NCBI GenBank assembly: GCA_030680855.1
Contig: JAUXUN010000071.1
Location: 1 to 44,395 of the forward strand
Reading direction: 5' to 3'
DNA length: 44,395 nt
DNA from: Aestuariivirga sp.
Lineage (GTDB): Bacteria > Pseudomonadota > Alphaproteobacteria > Rhizobiales > Aestuariivirgaceae
Shown: positions 17,441 to 24,076 of the stretch, in pieces
Layout of the letters: each line of letters begins with the position of its first letter
Numbering within the stretch: position 1 is the first letter of the stretch
Position numbers and translations under genes: made by a program
The notes under the pieces: generated by a model
Database searches by the model: none
What the model saw: the letters and a program-made list of their open reading frames with translations, nothing else
Told to the model about the DNA's origin: nothing

Positions 17441-18277
17441 CAGCCGCAGGGCTATCGCCCCCAGGACCACAAGAACGCCCCCGGCCACGCGGGCCCAGCT
17501 CATGTGTTCCTTCAGGAATTTTGCCGACATGAGAATAACAAACAGGATGCTGGTTTCGCGCAGCGCCGCAACCGCTGCAATCGGCGCCTCCGTCATGGCC
17601 CAGATGACAATCCAGTAGGAGGTAGCGGAAAGCAGGGCACCCACAATCCCGCTTTTCCAGAATGGGGCAACCTTCATCAGAATGCCGGGCCCTCGCATAT
17701 AGAGGCCGGCCACAAGGAAGAAAATGGAATCCAGAACGAAGACAAGGGCCGCATAGCCGGAAGGCGCTCCCGAGGCGCGCCCGCCAAGCCCGTCAACAAC
17801 CGTGTAAGCGGCGATGAAGCAGGATGTGCCAAGAGCGAAGAACAGCGACACCCTGTCAAGTTTGAGGGATTTTGACCGGCCGACGGCAACCAGCCATATG
17901 CCGGATACCAGGACGCCAATTGCGATGGCGGTCATGGCGTTGATCTGCTCGCTGGCCACCAGCCACGTCGCCAGAAGGGTTATCAGCGGGGCGGTGCCGC
18001 GGGCTATGGGATAAACCAGGCTGAGATCGCCATCGCGGTAGCTGCGGGCCAGGAAAATATTATAGCCCGTATGCAGGATTCCGGAGGCCAGGGCATAGGG
18101 CAGGCTTTCGCGCGAGGGCCAGGCAAAAACGAAGAGCATGCCTATGCCCATGAGGCCCATCAGGTTTTGCAGGAGAAACAGCGACAGAAACCGGTCCAGC
18201 TTGAGTTTAACCAGCAGATTCCAGCTGGCGTGCATGAGGGCTGCAGCCAGAACAGCAAGAAAAACAGTAAGTTCCAA
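17435..18277 (-). CDS. EamA-family (DMT superfamily) membrane transporter
   Basis: A 280-residue inner-membrane protein with about ten hydrophobic segments in two halves, as in the EamA drug/metabolite transporter fold. Recognisable pieces are LMHASWNLLVKLKLDRF near the start, SLVYPIARGTAPLI ending the first half, and AALRETSILFVILMSAKFLKEH near the end. The start is probably TTG at 18277, with ggag nine bases upstream; no ATG fits the N-terminal helix as well. Substrates of this family include amino acids and metabolites, and none can be assigned here. It overlaps the end of the convergent dehydrogenase gene by six bases. A terminator at 18378-18408 separates it from the tad genes upstream. 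Confidence 0.85.
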   Translation of the reverse strand: MELTVFLAVLAAALMHASWNLLVKLKLDRFLSLFLLQNLMGLMGIGMLFVFAWPSRESLPYALASGILHTGYNIFLARSYRDGDLSLVYPIARGTAPLITLLATWLVASEQINAMTAIAIGVLVSGIWLVAVGRSKSLKLDRVSLFFALGTSCFIAAYTVVDGLGGRASGAPSGYAALVFVLDSIFFLVAGLYMRGPGILMKVAPFWKSGIVGALLSATSYWIVIWAMTEAPIAAVAALRETSILFVILMSAKFLKEHMSWARVAGGVLVVLGAIALRLS

Positions 18278-18377
18278 TTATTTGACTCCGGGAATCATGC
18301 CCCTATACCGCGAGTTCGGCCGTCATGCCAGAGCGCGGAAAAACATTGTTATTGGTCTGTGGCGAAGAACCGGGAAC

Positions 18378-18408
18378 AAAAAAAGGGAGCTCGTCATTGG
18401 CTCCCTTT
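18378..18408 (-). terminator. Rho-independent terminator of the tadE/tadG-like unit
   Basis: Arms AAAGGGAGC (18382-18390) and GCTCCCTTT (18400-18408) form a nine-base stem with a nine-base loop. Read on the minus strand the stem is followed by a run of Ts (A-run 18378-18384 on the plus strand). It lies 26 bp past the stop of the minus-strand TadE-like gene. Confidence 0.85.
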
Positions 18409-18433
18409 GGCAGGTCGGTTGGCTGAAGCTGCG

Positions 18434-19015
18434 TTACGAGCAGACGGCTCCGCCTACAGTCGTGTTATAGCAGGTCAGCTTCAGTGTGGCGCGCGGCCGT
18501 TGCGTAATGCTTTCGCTGATTACAAATGACGAACCATTCACGATGCTGTGCCCCAGAAAGTTCGCGGCATAAATTTCGTAGGTTGTGCAAACGCGCGCGA
18601 CCACAAGATCGTTTCCTGCAACCATGAGCGGCGCCATGGCGGTCGTGGAGGGATCCGCGCCGCATGAGGTAGCTAGGCCATTGTTGGTTTTCCATATCAG
18701 CGAAACCGTCGAGCCGGCTATGCGATAACCAAAGACTTCAACGCGAACCGCGGATGACGGAATTGGCGACATAACCAGATTGGCGGCGCTGTAATAGTCA
18801 GTCAGTTTGCTCTTCAGCACCGACGTCTTGTTCTGGGCCACCAGATCCGCCACGATGCTTGCGGAGTAGGTGACTTTTCTATTCACTGAAACGAGGGCCG
18901 TGATGTCAAAAAGCCCGAAATAGAGCAAGAGCATGAAGGGCATGATGAATGCGATCTCGATCGCGGCAATTCCCTTGGTTTCGCCAATGAATTTTCTGAA
19001 TGTGTTTCTCATCAT
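18434..19015 (-). CDS. TadE-like minor pseudopilin (second of the pair)
   Basis: A 193-residue TadE-like protein of the Tad pilus system. The N-terminus has KGIAAIEIAFIMPFMLLLYFGLFD, a pseudopilin-type hydrophobic segment preceded by a Gly and carrying a Glu at the expected place (GIAAIE, cleavable by the prepilin peptidase). The body contains several Cys residues (C at TSCGAD, ARVCTTY, LTCYN and the terminal CS), perhaps paired in the periplasm. I choose ATG 19015 (MMRN); an upstream GTG at 19039 would overlap the preceding gene. It follows the other TadE-like gene by 11 bp and ends before a clear terminator. It lacks the von Willebrand domain of long TadG proteins. Confidence 0.85.
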   Translation of the reverse strand: MMRNTFRKFIGETKGIAAIEIAFIMPFMLLLYFGLFDITALVSVNRKVTYSASIVADLVAQNKTSVLKSKLTDYYSAANLVMSPIPSSAVRVEVFGYRIAGSTVSLIWKTNNGLATSCGADPSTTAMAPLMVAGNDLVVARVCTTYEIYAANFLGHSIVNGSSFVISESITQRPRATLKLTCYNTTVGGAVCS

Positions 19016-19026
19016 TTCTCGGATTC

Positions 19027-19605
19027 CTACGAAGAACACGCCGTGCCGGCGGGAAACGGTTCATTCTGGAAAATTGCGATGCCGTACAGCCGGCGCGTCT
19101 TGCCGCCATTGAAGTTCCCCAAGAACGACATGAATGGCATGGTAAAATTCCAGTCATAAGTGGCAAGCACGCCAGCAGCCTCTTCAGGCGCCCCACAACT
19201 GTAAGATGTTGGATTTGGCGTTCCGTCAGGTTTGGCGCCGACATTCATGAAATTGGGCATCACCGCTGCCAGCGCTGAAAAGGAGGCTGCGGGCCTTACA
19301 TACACAGTGACCTTGCTTTCACAATCAATGACGATGCCGGTGATCTCGCAGATCTTTGATTTGAAATTTTCGGCGCTCATGCTTGAGTTTTGCGCCTGCC
19401 CGGTCCTGATTTGCCGGGCCGCATCCTGGACACCGGCCTGCAGGGAATATTCGGAAAAAAGCATGATCCCCGTTTCGCAAATGCACCCCATGACCATGAA
19501 AAATGGAAAAGCGACCAGCGAAAATTCAACCGCGGCCGCGCCATCTTCAGACTTGATCATGCGGCGCATGAACTTCGGACAAAACCTGTTTAGCAAGGCC
19601 CGCAT
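19027..19605 (-). CDS. TadE-like minor pseudopilin (first of the pair)
   Basis: A 192-residue pseudopilin of the Tad system. The hydrophobic N-terminal segment begins DGAAAVEFSLVAFPFFMVMG, with Gly then AAAVEF, the TadE-type processing and Glu motif. Family members are thought to prime or regulate Flp pilus assembly in the inner membrane. Four or more Cys residues (in CEIT, DCES, SYSCGA, GTACSS) suggest periplasmic disulfides. ATG 19605 has gggaga eight bases upstream. A promoter with TATAAT at 19662-19667 (minus) lies about 57 bp upstream. It is probably co-transcribed with the next TadE-like gene. Confidence 0.87.
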   Translation of the reverse strand: MRALLNRFCPKFMRRMIKSEDGAAAVEFSLVAFPFFMVMGCICETGIMLFSEYSLQAGVQDAARQIRTGQAQNSSMSAENFKSKICEITGIVIDCESKVTVYVRPAASFSALAAVMPNFMNVGAKPDGTPNPTSYSCGAPEEAAGVLATYDWNFTMPFMSFLGNFNGGKTRRLYGIAIFQNEPFPAGTACSS

Positions 19606-19661
19606 GGCATTCTCCCGTAATGATGCGGCCCGTGGATAGAGTGAACCGTATCCGCTTCCAT

Positions 19662-19667
19662 ATTATA
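19662..19667 (-). promoter_or_regulatory. Likely -10 element of the tadE-like promoter
   Basis: On the minus strand this reads TATAAT within AATCTATAATATGGAAG. The same core ATCTATAATAT occurs before the yej operon at 41768-41773. Only the -10 is convincing; no good -35 is spaced correctly. Confidence 0.4.
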
Positions 19668-19750
19668 GATTCTTATCAACAAGCCATTTCCGCCAACTGA
19701 AAGAATTCATTCAAATTGTAACAAGTTTGCCCGGGCGGGGGGGCCAAAAG

Positions 19751-19775
19751 GAAAAGAGCCCTGCTTTTGCAGGGC
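19751..19775 (-). terminator. Rho-independent terminator after the stand-alone secretin-N-domain gene
   Basis: Arms GCCCTGC (19758-19764) and GCAGGGC (19769-19775) enclose a four-base loop. On the minus strand the stem is followed by TCTTTTCC. It lies 26 bp beyond the stop codon at 19802. Confidence 0.8.
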
Positions 19776-19801
19776 CCCGGATAGCGTTAATTATGTTTGG
19801 A

Positions 19802-20284
19802 TTACTGGGCAGCGCCAGGCGCATCCGTTTCGCCGCTTGATTTGCCCGTTGCCGCCCCGGATTTCCTTGAGTCCATTTTTGAAATATCGCCGAAGAAGTC
19901 AGCCGCGTCGCCGGATTGCAGGGTTCCTTCGCACATTGGCGCGCATACAAAGGAAAAGCGCGCCCCAGCCTTGTAAACCGCCATATTGTTCTCGCCGCCT
20001 TGCTGCACGGTAATGTCGAGGGCGGAAAGCTGATTGCCGTTTTCATCGAGAATGATCAGGTTTGTCGAGCCGTAGGCGCGGCCGTGGACAAACAGCTTGT
20101 TTCCATGGACGGTTGCATCCGCAATGCTCGGATTGCCGATGACAATGGCGCCGGGATTTCCCGATATGCTGATCAGCTGGGTCTGGTCGGTTTTTACGAT
20201 CAGTTCCTGGGCGGCAAAGGATGCTGAGGTCTGGAGAAATGCCAGCGCCAGGGCAGTTGAAGTAATGCGCAATAGTTTCTGCAT
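19802..20284 (-). CDS. Stand-alone pilus-assembly N-terminal domain protein (secretin N-domain, no secretin pore)
   Basis: A 160-residue exported protein. It has a Sec-type signal (MQKLLRITSTALALAFLQTSASFA, about 1-24) and then a domain related to the N-terminal region of the CpaC secretin encoded nearby. Its IVIGNPSIADATV and RAYGSTNLIILDENGNQ match CpaC's VIVGNPEIVDAVV and RTIGQTNIFFFDKSGQQ. A pair of Cys (CAPMC) follows the domain, and the tail is Lys/Ser/Gly/Ala-rich. No secretin barrel is present. ATG 20284 has aaggaaa upstream; the longer frame to 20464 is unlikely. It is divergent from the Flp pilin gene and probably helps pilus assembly in the periplasm, but its role is unproven. Confidence 0.85.
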   Translation of the reverse strand: MQKLLRITSTALALAFLQTSASFAAQELIVKTDQTQLISISGNPGAIVIGNPSIADATVHGNKLFVHGRAYGSTNLIILDENGNQLSALDITVQQGGENNMAVYKAGARFSFVCAPMCEGTLQSGDAADFFGDISKMDSRKSGAATGKSSGETDAPGAAQ

Positions 20285-20520
20285 GTCACGAGTTTCCTTA
20301 ATGGCTGTCCATCGGTTGCCTTGCAATGGCCTGTCAATGTGCACGGGAATGGTGAATCTTCTGTTACGAAATTGGGAAACCCGGAATTTGTTAATATTCG
20401 GGGCAAAGTACTTGCCTGTGTGAACCAATAACGCATAGGCCCAGTGAATGGGGATTAAATCCATAACGCAGTGACTTCAATATAACATACGCGCATTTGC
20501 GGAGAGATCATCAATTGAAC

Positions 20521-20560
20521 TATACTATATCTCAAGAAGTTCCGATTGCGATATAGTATA
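20521..20560. repeat. Perfect 11-bp inverted repeat with an 18-base spacer
   Basis: TATACTATATC (20521-20531) and GATATAGTATA (20550-20560) are exact reverse complements. No T- or A-run suitable for a terminator follows on either strand, so an operator-type or structured-RNA role is more likely than termination. Confidence 0.6.
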
Positions 20561-20731
20561 TAAATGACAATTAGAATGTATACTGTGAGGTAATAATTGA
20601 TTTACCAATAAATATTTGAATATATAAAATAGTAAAGAATAATACATTGAATTGATAACCAAAATTGCCAATGGACACCACATTTATTCATTCAAATTGG
20701 AAGATTTACTTGGCATTAACAGGTGGCGGTT

Positions 20732-20803
20732 ATGGTCGCTCCATGGTTCACGGATACGGCGCATGAAGCACCGCTATATGATGGGCCAGGTGCTGTAGAG
20801 TAA
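20732..20803 (+). CDS. Possible 23-codon leader peptide before the Flp pilin
   Basis: An ATG at 20732 with aggtgg seven to eight bases upstream opens a 23-codon frame that ends in TAA at 20801-20803. The product starts MVAPWFTDTAHEAP and ends GAVE. It stops 14 bp before the pilin start. It has no signal sequence and no recognised family. The good ribosome-site spacing is the only support, so it may be chance. Confidence 0.2.
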   Translation: MVAPWFTDTAHEAPLYDGPGAVE

Positions 20804-20817
20804 TCTTGGAGATTTAA

Positions 20818-20982
20818 ATGAAGAAGTTCATCAACGACGAGTCCGGCGCGACGGCTATTGAATACGGCCTCATCGCTGCCGCCATGGGCTTGATGCTCGT
20901 GATCGTAATGCCGATCTTGGCGACCGCCGTTTCGGGCGTGTTCGGCAAGCTCAAGTCCGGTCTGGATGGCATGGGCAGCTAA
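20818..20982 (+). CDS. Flp-type type IVb pilin
   Basis: The structural subunit of the Tad pilus, 54 residues and so below the usual ORF cut-off. The sequence has the classic Flp prepilin pattern: a short charged leader MKKFINDESG, then ATAIEYGLIAA. The prepilin peptidase would cut after G10, leaving Glu at mature position 5 and Tyr at 6. A hydrophobic helix (about 17-40) and a short Lys/Ser/Gly tail follow. ATG 20818 has a ggag site about nine bases upstream. It is followed by two stem-loops, the second a strong terminator, so pilin mRNA is probably made in excess of the assembly genes downstream. It is the only Flp gene in the window. Confidence 0.95.
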   Translation: MKKFINDESGATAIEYGLIAAAMGLMLVIVMPILATAVSGVFGKLKSGLDGMGS

Positions 20983-20988
20983 TATTAC

Positions 20989-21009
20989 TGGGCCGCGGTA
21001 AGCGGCCCA
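20989..21009 (+). other. Stable stem-loop right after the pilin stop codon
   Basis: TGGGCCGC (20989-20996) pairs perfectly with GCGGCCCA (21002-21009) around a five-base loop. No T-run follows, so this is more likely an mRNA-stabilising 3' hairpin than a terminator by itself. Confidence 0.6.
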
Positions 21010-21027
21010 ATAGTATAATTCAAAAAT

Positions 21028-21062
21028 GGAACCACTGGGCCCGTCCCGGTGGTTCTTTTTTA
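21028..21062 (+). terminator. Rho-independent terminator of the flp transcript
   Basis: GAACCACTGGG (about 21029-21039) pairs with CCCGGTGGTTC (about 21045-21055) with one G-U type mismatch and a short loop, followed by six Ts. It lies between the pilin gene and cpaA, so some read-through or a separate promoter must serve the cpa genes. Confidence 0.88.
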
Positions 21063-21071
21063 TGCAACGAT

Positions 21072-21097
21072 TTGACAAGGTTAACTCTGTCTTTACG
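21072..21097 (+). promoter_or_regulatory. Candidate cpaA promoter with a CtrA-like site
   Basis: TTGACA (21072-21077) resembles a -35 box, but the matching -10 is weak. Overlapping it, TTAA (21081-21084), seven bases and TTTACG (21092-21097) resemble the alphaproteobacterial CtrA consensus TTAA-N7-TTAA with one mismatch in the second half. Regulation by CtrA is inference from pilus genes in Caulobacter. Confidence 0.3.
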
Positions 21098-21160
21098 CCA
21101 GGCATGAGATGATGGCGCCGCGCGCATGATTCCACTTGCGCGGCAATCTCTTGGGATTTC

Positions 21161-21661
21161 ATGATACACTTTCTCTCAATCTCGATTTTTCCGTTTCTCA
21201 TGATCATTGCCGGCGCGGGCGATGCCCTGTCGCTTCGCATTCCCAATTGGCTGACTCTCACGATTTTCGCGGCGTTTTTCCCTTTGGCTTGGGCGACAGG
21301 CATGCCGCTCGCTGTTTTTGGCCTTCACGTGCTGACGGCGGTCGTTCTGCTTGCTGTGGGCTTCGCGCTCTTTTCCTTCGGCGTTTTTGGCGGCGGTGAC
21401 GCCAAATTGATGGCCGCGGCGGGAATTTGGTTTGGCAGCACGCAGGCTTTGCCGTTTTTGGCTTTTACGGTCATCGCTGGCGGTGTTCTGGCGCTTTGTA
21501 TTTTGCTGTGGTCCGTCATTTCCATGAGCTGGGAAATTCACGATGTTTCCTGGGCAAAAACATTATCCCGCCTGAAACCAAGCGTTCCTTACGGCTATGC
21601 CTTCGCAATAGGAGCCATTCTGGCGTTTCCCGAAACCTGGTGGATGGTGGCGTCCGGTTAA
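21161..21661 (+). CDS. cpaA: Prepilin peptidase CpaA/TadV
   Basis: An inner-membrane aspartyl protease of 166 residues that cleaves the leader from Flp prepilin and the TadE-like pseudopilins. It has about five hydrophobic segments. The two catalytic Asp residues expected for the family are D21 (in GAGDALSLRIPN) and D80 (in FGGGDAKLMAA, the GxGD-type motif). It lacks the N-terminal methylase domain of PilD, as is normal for CpaA. ATG 21161 is preceded by a modest purine run. It is the first gene after the pilin terminator and lies 100 bp before cpaB. Confidence 0.92.
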   Translation: MIHFLSISIFPFLMIIAGAGDALSLRIPNWLTLTIFAAFFPLAWATGMPLAVFGLHVLTAVVLLAVGFALFSFGVFGGGDAKLMAAAGIWFGSTQALPFLAFTVIAGGVLALCILLWSVISMSWEIHDVSWAKTLSRLKPSVPYGYAFAIGAILAFPETWWMVASG

Positions 21662-21686
21662 CGGAGCAACAACAATCTGCCGGTCA

Positions 21687-21703
21687 TTAACCTAAATTTG
21701 ACC
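21687..21703 (+). promoter_or_regulatory. CtrA-like site before cpaB
   Basis: TTAA (21687-21690), seven bases, then TTGACC (21698-21703) matches TTAA-N7-TTAAC apart from one base. It sits 58 bp before the cpaB start in a 100-bp gap. Functional binding is unproven. Confidence 0.3.
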
Positions 21704-21761
21704 ATTCCGTCCGAAAGTCTGAATTCCAATTGGCGCCAGGGGCGCGAGGTAAGGGTACGAA

Positions 21762-22592
21762 ATGAGTAAAATGCGCATTGTCATATTCGGTCTGGCTTTC
21801 GGCTCGGCGATCATGGCCGGCCTTCTGGCAAAGGGCTTCATCGGCCAGAAGCCGGAGAAGGAAATTGTTGAAATCAGCAAGGTCAAAACCGTCGATGTTC
21901 TGACCGCCCTGAAAGATATCAACATGGGCGAGCGTTTTGTTGATGGCTCGACGACCTGGAAGCCGTGGCCGGTGGAAAATGTCACCGGCGCCATGATTAC
22001 CCGGGACAAAAAGCCCGATGCCCGGGAATCCTACCTGTCGGCCCGAGCCAGAATCACGATATTTGAAGGTGAAACAATCCTTGAAAAGAAACTGGTTCTG
22101 CCCGGCGAATCGGGCTTCATGAGCGCCATCCTGCCGAAAGGCATGCGGGCAATCTCGGTTGCTGTTTCCGAACACTCCGGCGCCGGCGGCTTCATTCTTC
22201 CAAACGACCGGGTTGACGTCATTCTCACCAGGAAGCTGGATAATCCGCAGGGCTCGGACAAGATTGTCAACAGTGAAATCGTCTTGTCCAATGTGCGTGT
22301 TCTCGCCGTCAATCAAACCTACCGGCAGGACAAGGCAGGCGAACAGGTGACCGTCGCGGAGGGCAAAACCGCCACTCTGGAGCTGGATCCGCGCCAATCC
22401 GAGATTATTGCCATGATTGAGTCGGTTGGCGAGCTTTCGCTGGCATTGCGCTCGATTGCCGAAAATGACGGCAAGAACATGCAGGAAGAAGGCCCGCAGC
22501 TTTCCGAAAAATACTCGGGGAAGAAGAAAACTGGCGGTAGCGACACGCTCTTCGTGCGTTACGGCCGCGAAACCTATTCGTCTACTCGTTGA
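21762..22592 (+). CDS. cpaB: Flp pilus assembly protein CpaB/RcpC
   Basis: A 276-residue periplasmic or inner-membrane-anchored component of the Tad machine, thought to work with the secretin. It has an N-terminal hydrophobic anchor (about 5-27, MRIVIFGLAFGSAIMAGLLAKG). An SAF-type domain follows (about 45-110, starting around DVLTALKDINMGERF). The CpaB/RcpC region then includes PKGMRAISVAVSEHSGAGGFILPNDRVDVI. ATG 21762 follows aggtaaggg. Its stop lies 11 bp before cpaC, so the genes are co-transcribed. Confidence 0.92.
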   Translation: MSKMRIVIFGLAFGSAIMAGLLAKGFIGQKPEKEIVEISKVKTVDVLTALKDINMGERFVDGSTTWKPWPVENVTGAMITRDKKPDARESYLSARARITIFEGETILEKKLVLPGESGFMSAILPKGMRAISVAVSEHSGAGGFILPNDRVDVILTRKLDNPQGSDKIVNSEIVLSNVRVLAVNQTYRQDKAGEQVTVAEGKTATLELDPRQSEIIAMIESVGELSLALRSIAENDGKNMQEEGPQLSEKYSGKKKTGGSDTLFVRYGRETYSSTR

Positions 22593-22603
22593 GGCATCAG
22601 GTC

Positions 22604-24058
22604 ATGTTGTTTAAGAATCAGAAATCACCGGCGCTCAAATCCAATCGCATGAGCCGCAAGCTGGCGGCGCTTCTTTTGAGTTCGCTGGTAATGGCGCCGG
22701 TTGCCGGCGTGCTGCTGCAAAAGGCAGCTGCAGCCAGCGATCTGGAAAGCATCCAGGGCGCGGCAGAGAGCGATGGCCACTTCGTGCGCATTGGCCTGAA
22801 CAAATCCATTGTCATTCGCCTTCCCGCCGAGGCCCACGATGTCATCGTCGGCAATCCGGAAATTGTCGATGCCGTGGTCCGCTCAAAAAATACCGCCTAC
22901 CTGTTTGCCCGGACCATCGGGCAGACCAACATTTTCTTCTTTGATAAAAGCGGGCAGCAGATTCTTAACCTTGACCTGGAAGTCGCGATCGACGTGACGG
23001 CTCTGCGCAATCTTTTGCACAGAAGCATTCCCGGCACGAAAATTACCGTCGATACGGTCAACAACAGCGTTGTCCTGGGCGGCACGGCCCCCAATGCGGC
23101 GGAAGCCAAATTCGCTGAAGACATCACCACAAAATTTTTGACTCGCGAAGTTGACAAGTCCACGGCCGCGGGATTCGTCAATACAATCAAGATTACCGGT
23201 GAAGACCAGGTGATGCTGAAGGTCCGCGTAGTTGAAGTGCAGCGCGATGTCCTGAAGCAATTTGGTGTTGACCTGCAGGCGCTGCTCTCCGTTGGAAAGT
23301 TTGCGTTTAATCTTGCGAGCATCACCCAGGTCGGCGGGGCCATTCTCCCTATCACTCCCAATACGGGTTACAAAGGCGTCTATACCGACGGTGCAAACAG
23401 CATAACGGGCGTGATACGTGCGATGGAACAGGACGGTGTCCTGAAAACACTGGCCGAGCCCAATTTGACAGCAGTTTCGGGTCAGCCCGCCAAGTTCCAT
23501 GCCGGCGGCGAATATCCTTATGAAACCTGTACTGGCCTTGGCGCCGACAGGGAATGCACCGTAACCTTCAGGGATTTTGGTGTCTCCTTGGGCTTCACGC
23601 CTGTGGTTCTATCTGAGGGCCGCATCAATCTCAAGATATCAACCGAAGTAAGTGAATTGAGCTCGCGTGCAATTGGCAATCTTCCCATTCTTGATTCGCG
23701 CAGCACCGAAACCGTAGTCGAACTTCCCAGCGGAGGTTCAATGATGCTGGCGGGCCTGATCAAGGACACCACGCGGCAATTGGTTGACGGAACGCCCGGT
23801 CTTAAAAAGCTGCCGGTGCTCGGTGCGTTGTTCCGCAGCCGTGATTACAAGCACAACCAAACTGAACTGGTGGTGATTGTAACGCCTTATCTCGTGGGGT
23901 CCGTTGCCGAACGGCAGCTTTCAACACCGATTGACCGTCTCAACACGCCCACCGACCGGCAGACGATCCTCCTTGGACGCCTGAACAAGGTCTACGGCAC
24001 GGCCGGGCAGAATCCGGATGGCGTTTATCACGGCAACGTCGGTTTCATTGTAGAATAA
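22604..24058 (+). CDS. cpaC: Tad pilus outer-membrane secretin CpaC/RcpA
   Basis: Forms the outer-membrane channel through which the Flp pilus passes. From ATG 22604 (gagg nine bases upstream) the protein has 484 residues; a TTG at 22589 would overlap cpaB. A Sec signal ends near KAAAASDLE (about residue 43). The N-domain shows VIVGNPEIVDAVV and IGQTNIFFFDKSG. A BON-like segment is followed by the secretin barrel, with LAEPNLTAVSGQPAKFHAGGEYPY, the VPSG-like VELPSGGSMMLAGLI and the terminal ELVVIVTPYLV motif. The flanking genes cpaB and cpaD are the expected partners. Confidence 0.95.
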   Translation: MLFKNQKSPALKSNRMSRKLAALLLSSLVMAPVAGVLLQKAAAASDLESIQGAAESDGHFVRIGLNKSIVIRLPAEAHDVIVGNPEIVDAVVRSKNTAYLFARTIGQTNIFFFDKSGQQILNLDLEVAIDVTALRNLLHRSIPGTKITVDTVNNSVVLGGTAPNAAEAKFAEDITTKFLTREVDKSTAAGFVNTIKITGEDQVMLKVRVVEVQRDVLKQFGVDLQALLSVGKFAFNLASITQVGGAILPITPNTGYKGVYTDGANSITGVIRAMEQDGVLKTLAEPNLTAVSGQPAKFHAGGEYPYETCTGLGADRECTVTFRDFGVSLGFTPVVLSEGRINLKISTEVSELSSRAIGNLPILDSRSTETVVELPSGGSMMLAGLIKDTTRQLVDGTPGLKKLPVLGALFRSRDYKHNQTELVVIVTPYLVGSVAERQLSTPIDRLNTPTDRQTILLGRLNKVYGTAGQNPDGVYHGNVGFIVE

Positions 24059-24076
24059 GTGTAAGCGGAGACCATT

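Larger units (their letters stand above)
20285..20817. promoter_or_regulatory. 533-bp divergent regulatory region of the Flp pilin gene
   Basis: The longest gene-free stretch in the window separates the minus-strand secretin-N-domain gene from the plus-strand pilin gene. Its centre (about 20500-20700) is markedly AT-rich. It holds a perfect inverted repeat (20521-20531 / 20550-20560) and a possible 23-codon leader (20732-20803). A weak promoter-like pair, TTGATT...TATATA, lies in the AT-rich part with about 18 bases between. No full CtrA site was found directly before the pilin gene. Confidence 0.6.

Noticed and set aside
20716-21303. 195-codon minus-strand frame over the pilin and cpaA start
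   Set aside because: Antisense to the Flp pilin gene, its terminator and cpaA; the product has no recognisable domain.
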